DNA from: Tsuneonella flava
GTDB lineage: Bacteria > Pseudomonadota > Alphaproteobacteria > Sphingomonadales > Sphingomonadaceae
Assembly: GCF_002870965.1 (NCBI RefSeq)
Contig: NZ_PHSO01000006.1
Span: 186,001-250,000, forward strand
Length of the DNA stretch: 64,000 nucleotides
Reading direction: 5' to 3'
The position numbers were made by a program, and so were the translations under genes. Position 1 is the stretch's first letter. Each line of letters begins with the position of its first letter. The notes below the pieces were generated by a model. It ran no database searches. It was not told where the DNA came from and saw only the letters and a program-made list of their open reading frames with translations. Below are positions 16,860-26,610 of this stretch, in pieces.

Positions 16860-17103
16860 CCGCACTTCGCTACACGCCAGAGCAGATTACCGGAGCACCG
16901 CGAGCGTCCGGGGTCCGGCTGTCACCGAGGAAGAATCCAAGTGCGACTATTCGCCGGGCTGTTCCAGCGCCATGGTCCACCCGCTCGCTCCCGTAACAGG
17001 ATGGCGCTGAATTCACTTCTCATGCGGTGCGCGATTGGCTTTGCTGCTGAGGCAATAGCATCCATTCAGGCAGCTCGAATGGCAAGTTCGGAGATCGGGA
17101 ATT

Positions 17104-18738
17104 ATGCGCCAAACATCATCGCAAGATAACGAGACGGACGCACCCCTGCCCGATCCACAGCAATACGGTGATTCCGAAAGGCCGGGCGACCGAAAGTATG
17201 CGGTTTACGTCCTTTGCGTACTGACCTTTGTCTACCTGCTCAATTATCTCGACAGGCAGCTGCTGGCCATCGTCGCCGAAGACGTCAAGGCAGACCTCAA
17301 CATATCGGACGCTGATCTGGGGTTTCTATACGGGACAGCGTTTGCCGTCTTTTACGCGATCTTCGGAATCCCTCTGGGGCGCCTTGCGGATATCTGGAAC
17401 CGCAAGAATCTCATATCGGTGGGCGTTACTTTCTGGAGCGTTATGACGGCGCTCTCTGGCATGGCTAGAGGCTTCACACCGCTTGCCATCTGTCGTTTTG
17501 GAGTCGGATTGGGCGAAGCAAGCGCTACGCCCGCTGCGGGTTCGCTACTCTACGACTATTTTCCACCAAGGGTGCGAACTACAGTATTTTCTATCTATCA
17601 GTGCGGAAATTTCGTTGGTGGGGGCCTCGGGATCTTTCTTGGCGGAATGGTTCTCGATGCCTGGAATTCCACGTGGCCAGATCCATCATTGGCGCCGTTT
17701 GGGCTGCGGGGCTGGCAGGCGACATTCATGCTAGTAGGCCTGCCTGGCGTATTAGTAGCGCTATTGGTCTCGACTTTGAGAGAACCTGTGCGCGGACGGT
17801 TCGACACGCAAACCGAAAAGAAACCGGATGATGAGTCACCTACGCAACTGGCTACCGAGGTTAGGGAAACCTTGTTGAGCATGATCCCGTTTTGCAGCTG
17901 GTTCATCATGGCAAAACGCGGGGGCGGCTGGAAGTCAATTGCGCTCAATACTCTCATCGCCCTCATGATCACAGCCGCTGGAATCGGAGCGACCTGGCTC
18001 ACCGGTGATAAACTTCAATGGATTACGGTTGGCATTGGCCTTTATTGCGTCTCAACCTGGACGCAGGTTCTTTCCCTGAGGGACCGCCAGGCCTTTGAGA
18101 CGATATTTCGATGTCCAACGCTCCTTTGCCTTTACATAGGCGGCTCCGCAATTGTGTTCAAAACGGTCATAACCTTTTGGTGCGTTCCCTACTTTCAACG
18201 TGCTTTTGGCCTCGAAGCCTCGGAGGTCGGCACGACATTGGGCCTGGGGGGAATGGTTTTAGGCCTGACAGGATTGATCCTGGGTGGGATTCTCGCCGAC
18301 AGACTTCGCCTAAAGAGCGTACGCGGCAAACTCTACGTAATGATAGGAGGACTTGGATCGGCAGTTCTGGCTGCTGCAATCCTGCTCCTGACAAGCAACG
18401 TCCTCATCGCCTACATTGCCGCACTTTCTATCTATATGTTCGGTGCGATGGCGATGGGGCCTGCGGTTTCGACTGCCGCTGATCTCGCGATTCCACGGGT
18501 ACGCGGAACAGCTGTTGCATTCTATATCATGGCGACCTCCCTGATAGGCACTGCGCTCGGACCTTATGTCATTGGCTTGGTGAGCGATGCGATTGCCTCA
18601 ACTGGTGTTGATAGCGCCGAAGCACTTCGGCGAGGAATGCTATGGGGCCTGACAATGCCGGTGGTTGGTATCCTTGCCCTTGTGATCGCACTCAGGTTCG
18701 TTGATCGGGATACAGCCCGTATTCAGGAGCAAACCTGA
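17104..18738 (+). CDS. Major facilitator superfamily transporter (spinster-like)
   Basis: This 544-residue inner-membrane protein has a cytoplasmic N-terminal tail of about 30 residues, then the first helix VLTFVYLLNYLDRQLLAIV and the loop motif GRLADIWNRKN, the MFS motif A position. LNYLDRQ and the segment RFGVGLGEASATPAAGSLLYDYFPP are typical of spinster-type carriers of organic acids or lipids. A long middle loop (about residues 230-265) and 12 or so helices are visible. The gene is AT-richer than its neighbours. It is likely the inner-membrane partner of the cluster's TonB receptor, but the cargo is unknown. Confidence 0.88.
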   Translation: MRQTSSQDNETDAPLPDPQQYGDSERPGDRKYAVYVLCVLTFVYLLNYLDRQLLAIVAEDVKADLNISDADLGFLYGTAFAVFYAIFGIPLGRLADIWNRKNLISVGVTFWSVMTALSGMARGFTPLAICRFGVGLGEASATPAAGSLLYDYFPPRVRTTVFSIYQCGNFVGGGLGIFLGGMVLDAWNSTWPDPSLAPFGLRGWQATFMLVGLPGVLVALLVSTLREPVRGRFDTQTEKKPDDESPTQLATEVRETLLSMIPFCSWFIMAKRGGGWKSIALNTLIALMITAAGIGATWLTGDKLQWITVGIGLYCVSTWTQVLSLRDRQAFETIFRCPTLLCLYIGGSAIVFKTVITFWCVPYFQRAFGLEASEVGTTLGLGGMVLGLTGLILGGILADRLRLKSVRGKLYVMIGGLGSAVLAAAILLLTSNVLIAYIAALSIYMFGAMAMGPAVSTAADLAIPRVRGTAVAFYIMATSLIGTALGPYVIGLVSDAIASTGVDSAEALRRGMLWGLTMPVVGILALVIALRFVDRDTARIQEQT

Positions 18739-18969
18739 CGTGCCCCGTCACATGCCGCTTGATGACGATTTGAGACGCCTGTGCATACTGCGCGTGGCGC
18801 GCATCTACCTTGGGCGGGAATAGCGCAAAGCTGAGCTTTGGAGAGACGTCATCCGGACATACGATGGCCGACGGTGAAGCAGTGGGTGAGCAATTTCGAG
18901 GGCCCCGCGGAGACAAATCGAGACACCCTCAAAGATGCTACATGGTCGGTCCAGTGGAGTAATCTGGCC

Positions 18970-19922
18970 GAAGGCATTCTCGCTGATAAGCTTGAGGCCA
19001 GAGCGTGCGCCCGGGAATATGAAAGGGGAGCGGCCTGTTACCAGCGAACGGCGCGCAAAGTCTCGACCGCTTGTCGTGAGAGGGGGACGGGGTGTTCGAA
19101 TGCCTCGTCGCTTCGAAGGTGCAACTCCTATTTGATCTTGTCGGCTGGTACTTTCCAGAGAGCGTCTTCATCCTCCGCATCAGCATCAGCCCAATCAATG
19201 CCGGTGATGTCATCCCATTCAACGAAACAAGCCATGCCGGATCGCTGTGTAGTCAAGGCGAGAAACCGGGCGGCGAGGCGATTTACAGGCGAGGCACCGG
19301 CGCGATCGATCTCTCAGATCATGGTGCGGATGGAGCCAACCTCAAGCAAGACAGGATAACGCCAAGCAAGTGGCAGCGGCTTTAGCGTATCGTTGATATC
19401 GCCGCGGGGTTTTCAATCTTCGCGTCTTCGGCGTTTGCATAGCGATAGATCGCAGCCACGCGCTGCTTGATCCGGCGGGCGGTCTCTATCACGCTGCGGC
19501 TTTCGATCTTGCGTAGGATCGCCCCATTATCGGGAAAGGCATCGCTCTCCAGGCTGATAATCGCATCGTTTGCGTGAACTGGCTTCCAGCGTTCGTTCTG
19601 AAGCGCATGCCATTCGCGAGCTACCTCTTCGAAAGACTTTGCCAAATCGTCGCTCCCGATCAGGCGTCCGCGCTTGGCGCCATGCCGGGGGGGGCTCACG
19701 CAAAATCTTCTTAGCATCGTCCCGTATCTCGCGTGCATCAGCCAGCGAGACCTCGGAGTATGCTCCGAGTGTGAGCAATCGCTCCTTCTTCTCGAGCCGA
19801 TATTTGTAGCGCCACCTCTTATGCCCGCTCGCTGTTACGTGCAGGTGGAGACCTCGGCTGCCGGTCAGATTGTATGCCTTGTCTTTCGCCGCAGCCGCAC
19901 GCACCGCCTTGTCCGTCAGCAT
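18970..19922 (-). pseudogene. Decayed P4-type tyrosine integrase
   Basis: The N-terminal arm-binding domain is intact from the ATG at 19922 (MLTDKAVRAAA, GSRGLHLHV, ERLLTLGAYSEVSLADAR). A run of eight G/C pairs (19687-19694) then shifts the frame into SFEEVAREWHALQ ... ETARRIKQRVAAIYRYA. Further on, pieces KPLPLAWRYPVLLEV, ASPVNRLAARFLALTTQRSG, EAFEHPVPLSRQAVETLRAV and SPFIFPGARSGLKLISENA follow in family order, but are separated by a TGA, a TAG and another frameshift. The catalytic C terminus is not recognisable. The 231 bases beyond it toward 18739 hold no clear gene. It lies 160 bases from the 3' end of a tRNA gene, the usual place for such integrases. Confidence 0.85.
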
Positions 19923-20081
19923 CCAATACCCCTATGCAGGCTGATTCGTTACCCCCAATTTACACCCACTTGCGTTCGGTTAGGGGCAGGTGGATTCGGA
20001 TGGCATAGGAGTCGCAAATCGCGGAATTGTGAAGCTTTTCGCGCACTTTTGGATGAGATTGGATCGGCTTAAAGAGGCCGG

Positions 20082-20171
<90 letters not shown>

Positions 20172-20376
20172 GCGCAAGATGCCGGTGGTTGGGCTCATTG
20201 CCCGGCCGAAGCGAAGGCGCCGCGTAGCTGAGCGAAAGGCAGTTGCCAAGTCCCCTTGAGCACCTTTGCAGGGGATCAGCGGAATACATCGCTTGCGTGG
20301 GATTATACCGTCCTTATATCCTAGCAATATGGAGCGAACCCAGTTCTTCTCTCTGCAGGCAGGGCGAACAATCGAA

Positions 20377-20709
20377 ATGCCCCGCCATTCCAGTGCGCGC
20401 TTTTCCATTGGGCAGGTCGTGCGGCATCGGACGTTCGATGTACGGGGGGTTGTGTTCGATATTGATCCCGTGTTCGCCAACTCGGAAGAATGGTATCAAT
20501 CGATACCAGAAGCTGTTCGTCCGCGCAGGGAACAGCCATACTATCACCTGCTAGCAGAGAACGACGAATCGTCATATCTGGCCTATGTCAGCCAGCAAAA
20601 CCTGCTGGCTGACATCGATGGGGGCCCTGTCGATCATCCGCAGGTAAGTGAACTCTTCGAAGACTACGCAGACGGACGATATCGTATGCGGCGTGGGCTG
20701 ACGCACTAA
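20377..20709 (+). CDS. hspQ: Heat shock protein HspQ (hemimethylated-DNA-binding family)
   Basis: This 110-residue protein contains ARFSIGQVVRHRTFDVRGVVFDIDP, EEWYQSIPEAVRPRREQPYYHLL and SYLAYVSQQNLL, which are HspQ/YccV hallmarks. In enterobacteria HspQ is a specificity factor for Lon; older literature links it to hemimethylated oriC DNA. The open frame extends to 20266 and another ATG lies at 20329, but 20377 gives the family length, and the upstream AT-rich sequence looks like promoter. It is the first core gene after the tRNA. Confidence 0.88.
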   Translation: MPRHSSARFSIGQVVRHRTFDVRGVVFDIDPVFANSEEWYQSIPEAVRPRREQPYYHLLAENDESSYLAYVSQQNLLADIDGGPVDHPQVSELFEDYADGRYRMRRGLTH

Positions 20710-20731
20710 GCAACGCGCCAATCGGCGAGCG

Positions 20732-21622
20732 TCAGCTTTTTAGCTTCCAGCCTGACCGCAGAATCGCATAAACGATCAGCGCGAGCGCCACATTGAAAAT
20801 GCCCAGACCGATAGCAGAATGGAACACCGCCGTATTGGTGTTGCCGATGTCGCTCTCGCCCAGAAAACCGAATCGGAATCCGGAAATCACATAGAAGAAC
20901 GGATTGGCGCGACTGATCGTCTGAAAGTGAGGGGCAAGATTGCTGATTACGTAAAACGTGCCGGACAGCAGGCTAAGCGGAGCAATCACGAAATTGGTGA
21001 CTGCGGCGGCATGATCGAACTTTTCCGCCCAGATAGAAGTAACCAGACCCAGCAGAGCCAGCATTACGGCACCCATCAGACCGAACCATATCACCGCCCA
21101 CGGATGTGCCATCGCTAGGCTGACGCCGGGATAGAAGGCCATTGCCAAACCCACAGCAAGCCCGACCATCACAGCACGGGTGACAGCAGCCGCAACGATG
21201 CCTGCCATCAGTTCTCCATATGAAAGCGGCGGCATCAGCAAATCGATGATCGTGCCTTGAATCTTACCTGCCAGCAGGCTGAAGCTGGAGTTGGCGAACG
21301 AATTTTGCATCATCCCCATTACGATCAGCCCGGGGGCGACGAAGGTTGCGAAATTGACGCCCAGAATCATCCGGTCCGAACGCCCCATCGCGACAGTGAA
21401 AATCACCAAAAACAGCAAAGTCGTGACAGCAGGGGCCCACACAGTCTGAGTCTGGACCTTGAGAAACCGGCGAACCTCCTTAATATAGAGACTCCACAGC
21501 CCGATCCCGTTAATGCCGAGGATGACCGGCTTCCCACGCGGTGAAAAGTGCGCCCTGTCAGAGGGGCCGTTTTCGACCAGAGCGGAAGCGTCGGACTCGA
21601 TACTATGGACTTGATCGGGCAT
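20732..21622 (-). CDS. ABC-2 type transporter permease
   Basis: This 296-residue integral membrane protein has six predicted helices and the ABC2 pattern FVAPGLIVMGMMQNSFANSSFS, PLSYGELMAG and SGTFYVISNLAPHF. It resembles YadH/NodJ-type exporters of polysaccharide, lipid or drug substrates. The ATG at 21622 starts MPDQVHSIE; the frame stays open further 5', but that part is arginine-rich antisense of gcrA. The ATPase partner is not encoded on either side, so it must lie elsewhere. The gene is divergent from gcrA, with only 75 bases between the starts. Confidence 0.85.
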   Translation of the reverse strand: MPDQVHSIESDASALVENGPSDRAHFSPRGKPVILGINGIGLWSLYIKEVRRFLKVQTQTVWAPAVTTLLFLVIFTVAMGRSDRMILGVNFATFVAPGLIVMGMMQNSFANSSFSLLAGKIQGTIIDLLMPPLSYGELMAGIVAAAVTRAVMVGLAVGLAMAFYPGVSLAMAHPWAVIWFGLMGAVMLALLGLVTSIWAEKFDHAAAVTNFVIAPLSLLSGTFYVISNLAPHFQTISRANPFFYVISGFRFGFLGESDIGNTNTAVFHSAIGLGIFNVALALIVYAILRSGWKLKS

Positions 21623-21697
21623 GGGTACGGCGACTAGGGCCAAGCACTTCGGCTGGCAAGCGTGCGCTGGCCCACGAACAGGAATTGATGGCATTCG

Positions 21698-22402
21698 ATG
21701 AGCTGGACCGACGAACGTATCGCGACATTGAAAAAGATGTGGGAGAGCGGCTCGACCGCTAGCCAGATCGCTGACGAATTGGGCGGCGTCAGCCGCAATG
21801 CCGTTATCGGTAAGGCGCACCGCCTTGGTCTTAAATCGCGGCCTTCCCCCGTGAAAGCGAGCGAAAGCAAGGCAGCCAAGAAGCCAACGTCTGCGGCACC
21901 AAAACCTGTACCGAAGAAGGCTGCACCAGCGGCGGCAACGCCCGCGGCACCTGTCGCCCCGCGTCAGCCAGTCACGCCACCTGCGCCGACGCAAGCCCCG
22001 CCCCCTGCACCAAAGGCAGCCAGTTCCGCACCGTCGCAGCCGATGCCCAATCCGTCATCGGATTTGCCCAAGATCGTCTCGGTTGGGCCGGGCGGCTTCC
22101 TCCGTCAGGGGCCTGGCGATCAGCAGGCACCCATTCCGCCGGCTCCACCGCGCCGCCTGGTCCCGGCCAAGCCCAGCCCTGAAATCGCGGACAAGACCAG
22201 CCTGCTCGATCTGAGCGACCGTGTCTGCCGCTGGCCGATGGGACACCCCGGCGAACCTGATTTCCATTTCTGCGGTGAAGCGGTGAACCCCGGCTTCCCA
22301 TACTGCGTTGAACACTGCGGACGGGCCTATCAGGCACAGTTGCCGCGTGGCGCACGCCGCCCCCCGCCCCCGCTGCCTTTCGGTGGCCCAAGAGTGCGGT
22401 AA
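21698..22402 (+). CDS. gcrA: GcrA-family cell-cycle transcription regulator
   Basis: This 234-residue protein begins with the diagnostic GcrA helix-turn-helix: MSWTDERIATLKKMW, ASQIADELGGVSRNAVIGKAHRLGL. A long Ala/Pro/Lys-rich linker (about residues 55-140) follows, then a C-terminal Cys/His region (CRWPMGHPGEPDFHFCG ... YCVEHC) that in family members binds sigma-70. GcrA acts with sigma-70 at promoters carrying CcrM-methylated GANTC sites. One GACTC site lies at 21594-21598, about 100 bases upstream of this start. Confidence 0.93.
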   Translation: MSWTDERIATLKKMWESGSTASQIADELGGVSRNAVIGKAHRLGLKSRPSPVKASESKAAKKPTSAAPKPVPKKAAPAAATPAAPVAPRQPVTPPAPTQAPPPAPKAASSAPSQPMPNPSSDLPKIVSVGPGGFLRQGPGDQQAPIPPAPPRRLVPAKPSPEIADKTSLLDLSDRVCRWPMGHPGEPDFHFCGEAVNPGFPYCVEHCGRAYQAQLPRGARRPPPPLPFGGPRVR

Positions 22403-22431
22403 AGAACTGTGGGCCAACACACCAATTCGAC

Positions 22432-22465
22432 AGGCCCGACGGCACACCGCTGTCGGGCCTTTTTT
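22432..22465 (+). terminator. Rho-independent terminator after gcrA
   Basis: AGGCCCGAC (22432-22440) pairs perfectly with GTCGGGCCT (22452-22460) around an 11-base loop, and is followed at once by a T run to 22465. It lies 30 bases after the gcrA stop and 25 bases before the next ATG, so the DUF1993 gene needs its own promoter or readthrough. Confidence 0.92.
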
Positions 22466-22489
22466 ATTTTCGCCGGAGAGGACATTTAC

Positions 22490-23014
22490 ATGCCACTATC
22501 GCTTCATGCCGCATTTGTGCCCAGTGCCCTGCAAATGCTTGGCGCGACCCGCCATATCGTAGACAAAGCGGAAGAATGGTGTGCCGAAAGCGGCACGGCT
22601 CCTGCGGAGCTGGTCGGCGCATGTTTGCGTGAGGATATGCTGCCTTTTGCCTATCAGGTCAAAAGCGTTGCGACCCACACTGCGCTCGCTTTGGAAGGTG
22701 TGCGCGCAGGCCAGTTCAGCCCGGATATGAGTCCTTCCCCGACCGAATTCGATGCGATGCGCGCGAAGCTCGATACCGCGATCGAAACCCTGGAGGCGGC
22801 GAGTGAAGAGGAATTCGAAGGCTTCATCGGCAAACCGATGGTCTTCACAATAAAGGACAAATTCCGCCTCGATTTTACAGCTGACAATTTCCTGCTTAGC
22901 TTCAGTCAGCCGAACTTCTATTTCCACGCATCGACCGCATATGGCATTCTGCGGATGAAGGGCGCCCGGATCGGCAAACAGGATTATCTGGGGCGGATGC
23001 GCTTAGGCGGATAG
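22490..23014 (+). CDS. DUF1993 family protein
   Basis: This 174-residue soluble protein has family features LSLHAAFVPSALQML near the start, LREDMLPFAYQVKSVATHTALALEG and FLLSFSQPNFYFHASTAYGILR. DUF1993 proteins are predicted DinB-like four-helix bundles of unknown function. The ATG at 22490 has GGAGAGG 9 bases upstream and follows the gcrA terminator; longer in-frame starts would run through that terminator. Nothing in the neighbourhood indicates a role. Confidence 0.82.
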   Translation: MPLSLHAAFVPSALQMLGATRHIVDKAEEWCAESGTAPAELVGACLREDMLPFAYQVKSVATHTALALEGVRAGQFSPDMSPSPTEFDAMRAKLDTAIETLEAASEEEFEGFIGKPMVFTIKDKFRLDFTADNFLLSFSQPNFYFHASTAYGILRMKGARIGKQDYLGRMRLGG

Positions 23015-23068
23015 AAAACCGGGCCGAATAGGACAGGGACCAGCGTTCTCATCAAGAAATCGGGAGCG

Positions 23069-23752
23069 CTATAGCCCCTTGCGGGCGAACCAGATCGTAT
23101 GGCGTGGCCCCTTGTTATTGGGCCGTGCGCGAACGGTACGCTCTTCGACATCAAGCCCCGCATCCTTCAACCGCCGGGCAAATTTGTGATCGGGCGCGGC
23201 AGACCACACGGCCAGAACACCGCCAGGAGCCAGCGCGTCCCGTGCACGGCCAATGCCGGTGCGGGTATAGAGCCGTTCGTTGCCGTCCCGCACGATGCCA
23301 TCCGGGCCGTTATCGACATCGAGAAGAATCGCGTCATACGAAGGGCTGGTCCCGTCCACGGCATCGTCGATCAGCGCCGCGACATCGCATAGCTCGATCT
23401 TTGCACGCGGATCCGCCAGGCTATCACCGGTCAGTTCGACCATCGGTCCCCGCGCCCAGTCAAGAATATCGGGCACGATTTCGGCCACCGTTACGCTTCC
23501 TTGCGGCCCCATCAGACGCAGAGCCGCGCGCAATGTGAAACCGAGCCCATAGCCTCCTACCAAAAGGCGCGGATTAGGGGTTTGGAGGCGCTCCAGCGTC
23601 AGTTCGGCCAGTTGCTCCTCGCTGAACTGCATCCGCGTGCCCATCAGCTCGTTCCGGCCGAGCATAACGATGAAATCGCGCCCATGTCGGACGAGTTCGA
23701 GCGTGTCGCCGCCAGGGATTTGCGCCGTGGCAATATGTTCGCGGGGTATCAT
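23069..23752 (-). CDS. Spermidine synthase-like methyltransferase-fold protein
   Basis: This 227-residue Rossmann-fold protein has LLVGGYGLGFTLRAAL as the nucleotide-binding glycine loop, VTVAEIVPDILDWARG, and YDAILLDVDNGPDG at the position of the polyamine-synthase active-site DxDN. The C terminus GGVLAVWSAAPDHKFARRL fits spermidine-synthase-like proteins of unknown substrate. It may not be a true spermidine synthase, since many bacterial homologues are uncharacterised. It runs convergent with nothing; pnp lies upstream on the same strand behind a terminator. Confidence 0.75.
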   Translation of the reverse strand: MIPREHIATAQIPGGDTLELVRHGRDFIVMLGRNELMGTRMQFSEEQLAELTLERLQTPNPRLLVGGYGLGFTLRAALRLMGPQGSVTVAEIVPDILDWARGPMVELTGDSLADPRAKIELCDVAALIDDAVDGTSPSYDAILLDVDNGPDGIVRDGNERLYTRTGIGRARDALAPGGVLAVWSAAPDHKFARRLKDAGLDVEERTVRARPNNKGPRHTIWFARKGL

Positions 23753-23783
23753 GGCGCGATGCTGTGAACGGCAATCGCAATCA

Positions 23784-23828
23784 GGTCAAAAAGAAAGGGC
23801 CGCACGGATTGCTCCGCACGGCCCTTTG
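23784..23828 (-). terminator. Rho-independent terminator after pnp
   Basis: On the minus strand, AAAGGGCCG pairs with CGGCCCTTT, with CGGA/TCCG pairing inside around GCAA, and TTCTTTTT follows. It lies 40 bases after the pnp stop and ends just before the next gene's start, separating it from the spermidine-synthase-like gene. Confidence 0.9.
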
Positions 23829-23868
23829 ATTTCTTTGCCCCCCTGAAATCCGGGGGAGCGCGACAGGA

Positions 23869-26130
23869 TTAGTCCTTGAGGAAATCCGGCACGTGGCCTT
23901 CGCCACCACCATCGCGACGTGGGCCACGATCACCACGTGGACCGCGACCACCACGGCGATCACCGCCACGGCCACCACGATCACCACCGCGATCGCTGCG
24001 CGGTTCGCGCGGCGGGCGGGTGTCTTCCAGCTCTTCGCCGGTTTCCTGATCGACAACGCGCATCGACAAACGGACTTTGCCGCGGTTGTCGATTTCGAGG
24101 ACCTTGACCTTCACTTCCTGCCCTTCGGACACGACGTCGGTCGGCTTCTCAACACGTTCGTTCTTCATTTCGGACACGTGGACGAGACCGTCCTTGCCGC
24201 CCATGAAATTCACGAACGCCCCGAAATCGACGATGTTGACGACTTTGCCGTTGTAGATCTTGCCGACTTCAGCCTCTTCAACGATGCCCTGAATCCACTT
24301 CTTCGCAGCTTCGATCTGATCGAGATCGGAAGACGAGATTTTGATCACGCCTTCATCGTCGATGTCCACCTTCGCACCGGTTTCGGCCACGATTTCGCGG
24401 ATCACCTTGCCGCCGGTGCCGATCACGTCGCGGATCTTCGACTTGTCGATCTGCATCGTTTCGATACGCGGGGCGTGCTTGGACACGTCGGTGCGGGCAG
24501 TGCCCAGCGCCTTGGTCATCTCACCCAGGATGTGCGCACGACCGGCCTTCGCCTGCTCCAGCGCCTTCTCCATGATTTCCTTGGTGATACCAGCGATCTT
24601 GATGTCCATCTGCAGGCTGGTGATGCCTGCTTCGGTTCCGGCAACCTTGAAGTCCATGTCGCCCAGGTGATCTTCGTCACCCAGAATGTCTGACAGAACG
24701 GCAAAGTCCGAACCTTCGAGGATCAGGCCCATCGCGATACCCGACACCGGACGTTCGATCGGAACGCCTGCGTCCATCATGCTGAGGCAGCCACCGCAAA
24801 CGGTCGCCATCGAGCTGGAACCGTTGGATTCGGTGATGTCCGACAGAACGCGGATCGTGTACGGAAAATCATCGTGGCTGGGCAGCACGTTGTGCAGCGC
24901 ACGCCATGCCAGCTTGCCATGACCCACGTCACGCCGCGAAGGCGCACCGAAGCGACCGACCTCACCGACCGAATACGGCGGGAAGTTATAGTGCAGCATG
25001 AAGCGTTCGTAAGACAGGCCTTCGAGTCCGTCGATCATCTGTTCGGCATCTTTGGTGCCGAGCGTGGTCGAACACAGCGCCTGCGTCTCACCGCGGGTGA
25101 ACAGCGACGAGCCATGGGCGCGCGGCAGAACGCCAACCATCGCTTCGATCGGGCGAACCTGATCGAGCTTACGACCGTCGATACGGGTGCCATCCTTGAT
25201 GATCGCACCGCGAACGATTTCCGCTTCCAGCTTCTTGACCGCCTTGTTGGCGACCATCTGCGTCTGCGGTTCTTCGTCTGCGAACGCGTCTTTCGCTTTG
25301 GCACGGGCAGCGTTGAGTGCATCCGAACGGGCCGACTTGTCGGTCAGCTTGTATGCAGCGGCGATATCGTCGCCGACGATGCCGCGCAGCTTTTCCTTGA
25401 TCGCAGAGGTATCGTCCGATGCGTCGATTTCCCACGGTTCGTTAGCAGCCTGCTCAGCGAGATCGATGATCGCACCGATCACCGGCTTGATGTTGTCGTG
25501 AGCGAACATCACCGCACCGAGCATTTCTTCTTCGGTCAGTTCCTTCGCTTCGGATTCGACCATCATCACCGCGTCTTGGGTTGCAGCTACGATAAGATCG
25601 AGGCGGCCATCTTCAGCCAGTGCGGTGTTCTGCTTGGGATTGAGAACGTATTCGCCATCGACATAGCCAACACGGCAAGCGCCGATCGGGCCCATGAACG
25701 GCACGCCTGAAATGGTCAGCGCAGCCGATGCAGCGATCATCGCCAGCACATCGGGTTCGCACTCGCCATCGTAGCTGAAGACCTGAGCGATAACGTTGAT
25801 TTCGTTATAGAAGCCTTCGGGGAACAACGGCCGCACAGGACGGTCGATCAGGCGGCTGGTCAGCGTTTCCTTCTCCGTCGCGCCACGTTCGCGCTTGAAG
25901 AAGCCACCCGGGATGCGCCCGGCGGAAGAGAATTTTTCCTGATAGTGAACGGTCAGCGGGAAGAAGTCCTGCCCTTCCTTCACATTCTTGGCGGCGGTCA
26001 CGGCGCAGAGCACCACGGTTTCGCCATAAGTGGCCAGAACGGCACCGTCAGCCTGACGGGCAATACGGCCGGTTTCCAGAGTGAGGGTCTTTCCGCCCCA
26101 CTCCACCGATACGGTTTTCGTGTCGAACAT
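23869..26130 (-). CDS. pnp: Polyribonucleotide nucleotidyltransferase (PNPase)
   Basis: This 753-residue exoribonuclease has two RNase PH domains ([36 protein letters not shown]), the KH domain ([15 protein letters not shown]) and the S1 domain ([19 protein letters not shown]). It degrades RNA phosphorolytically from the 3' end and joins the degradosome. The ATG at 26130 gives the family start [11 protein letters not shown]; ten codons further 5' are open but not family-like. The C-terminal tail of about 45 residues is rich in RGG/RG repeats. It lies downstream of rpsO, as in most bacteria. Confidence 0.97.
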   Translation of the reverse strand: MFDTKTVSVEWGGKTLTLETGRIARQADGAVLATYGETVVLCAVTAAKNVKEGQDFFPLTVHYQEKFSSAGRIPGGFFKRERGATEKETLTSRLIDRPVRPLFPEGFYNEINVIAQVFSYDGECEPDVLAMIAASAALTISGVPFMGPIGACRVGYVDGEYVLNPKQNTALAEDGRLDLIVAATQDAVMMVESEAKELTEEEMLGAVMFAHDNIKPVIGAIIDLAEQAANEPWEIDASDDTSAIKEKLRGIVGDDIAAAYKLTDKSARSDALNAARAKAKDAFADEEPQTQMVANKAVKKLEAEIVRGAIIKDGTRIDGRKLDQVRPIEAMVGVLPRAHGSSLFTRGETQALCSTTLGTKDAEQMIDGLEGLSYERFMLHYNFPPYSVGEVGRFGAPSRRDVGHGKLAWRALHNVLPSHDDFPYTIRVLSDITESNGSSSMATVCGGCLSMMDAGVPIERPVSGIAMGLILEGSDFAVLSDILGDEDHLGDMDFKVAGTEAGITSLQMDIKIAGITKEIMEKALEQAKAGRAHILGEMTKALGTARTDVSKHAPRIETMQIDKSKIRDVIGTGGKVIREIVAETGAKVDIDDEGVIKISSSDLDQIEAAKKWIQGIVEEAEVGKIYNGKVVNIVDFGAFVNFMGGKDGLVHVSEMKNERVEKPTDVVSEGQEVKVKVLEIDNRGKVRLSMRVVDQETGEELEDTRPPREPRSDRGGDRGGRGGDRRGGRGPRGDRGPRRDGGGEGHVPDFLKD

Positions 26131-26301
26131 TGATTTTCCTTCTGAACCCGCGTGCCACATTGCCTCGCGGGGCCTCTAGTTCCGGGTAAGCCGTCCCGGT
26201 CCGGTGTGGGGCACTGATCTGGCCCCAAGGCCATGGTCGCCGAATTGCAACCTTTGCCCTTTTGCGTAAGCCGAACGCCTCTTGCGACGGCCCACATACA
26301 A

Positions 26302-26327
26302 GAAGCGGCCCGCAATGGGGCCGCTTC
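26302..26327 (-). terminator. Hairpin between rpsO and pnp
   Basis: GAAGCGGCCC and GGGCCGCTTC are perfect 10-base arms around a 6-base loop, just after the rpsO stop. The T-tract behind it on the minus strand is short (TTGT), so it may be an attenuator or an RNA-processing and stability hairpin rather than a strong terminator. In Escherichia coli the same junction carries an RNase III processing hairpin that controls pnp; the same role here is inferred. Confidence 0.7.
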
Positions 26328-26335
26328 CGAAACTC

Positions 26336-26605
26336 TTATTTGCGAAGGCCCAGCTTCGCGATCAGCGCGTTATACCGCTCGACATCTTTCTTTTTGAGAT
26401 AGGCGAGCAGGCTACGGCGCTTGTTGACCATCATCAGCAGACCACGACGGGAATGGTTATCCTTGTGGTGATCCTTGAAGTGTTCGGTCAGGTTGCGAAT
26501 ACGCTCCGTCAGGATCGCGACCTGTACTTCCGGGCTGCCCGTGTCTTTCGCATCACGAGCGTTGTCCTTGATGACTTCCTGTTTCTTTTCGGCGGTAACC
26601 GACAT
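26336..26605 (-). CDS. rpsO: 30S ribosomal protein S15
   Basis: This 89-residue protein has the usual length and the S15 signature: [52 protein letters not shown], and [12 protein letters not shown] at the end. It binds 16S rRNA early in small-subunit assembly. It lies 5 bases downstream of truB and upstream of pnp, the conserved truB-rpsO-pnp order. Confidence 0.98.
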   Translation of the reverse strand: MSVTAEKKQEVIKDNARDAKDTGSPEVQVAILTERIRNLTEHFKDHHKDNHSRRGLLMMVNKRRSLLAYLKKKDVERYNALIAKLGLRK

Positions 26606-26610
26606 TTTTC

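Noticed and set aside
18838-19359. Plus-strand open frame of 173 codons across the integrase relic
   Set aside because: It crosses several minus-strand integrase fragments and has a Ser/Arg-rich antisense composition. The piece WPTVKQWVSNFEGP looked protein-like but matched nothing I know.
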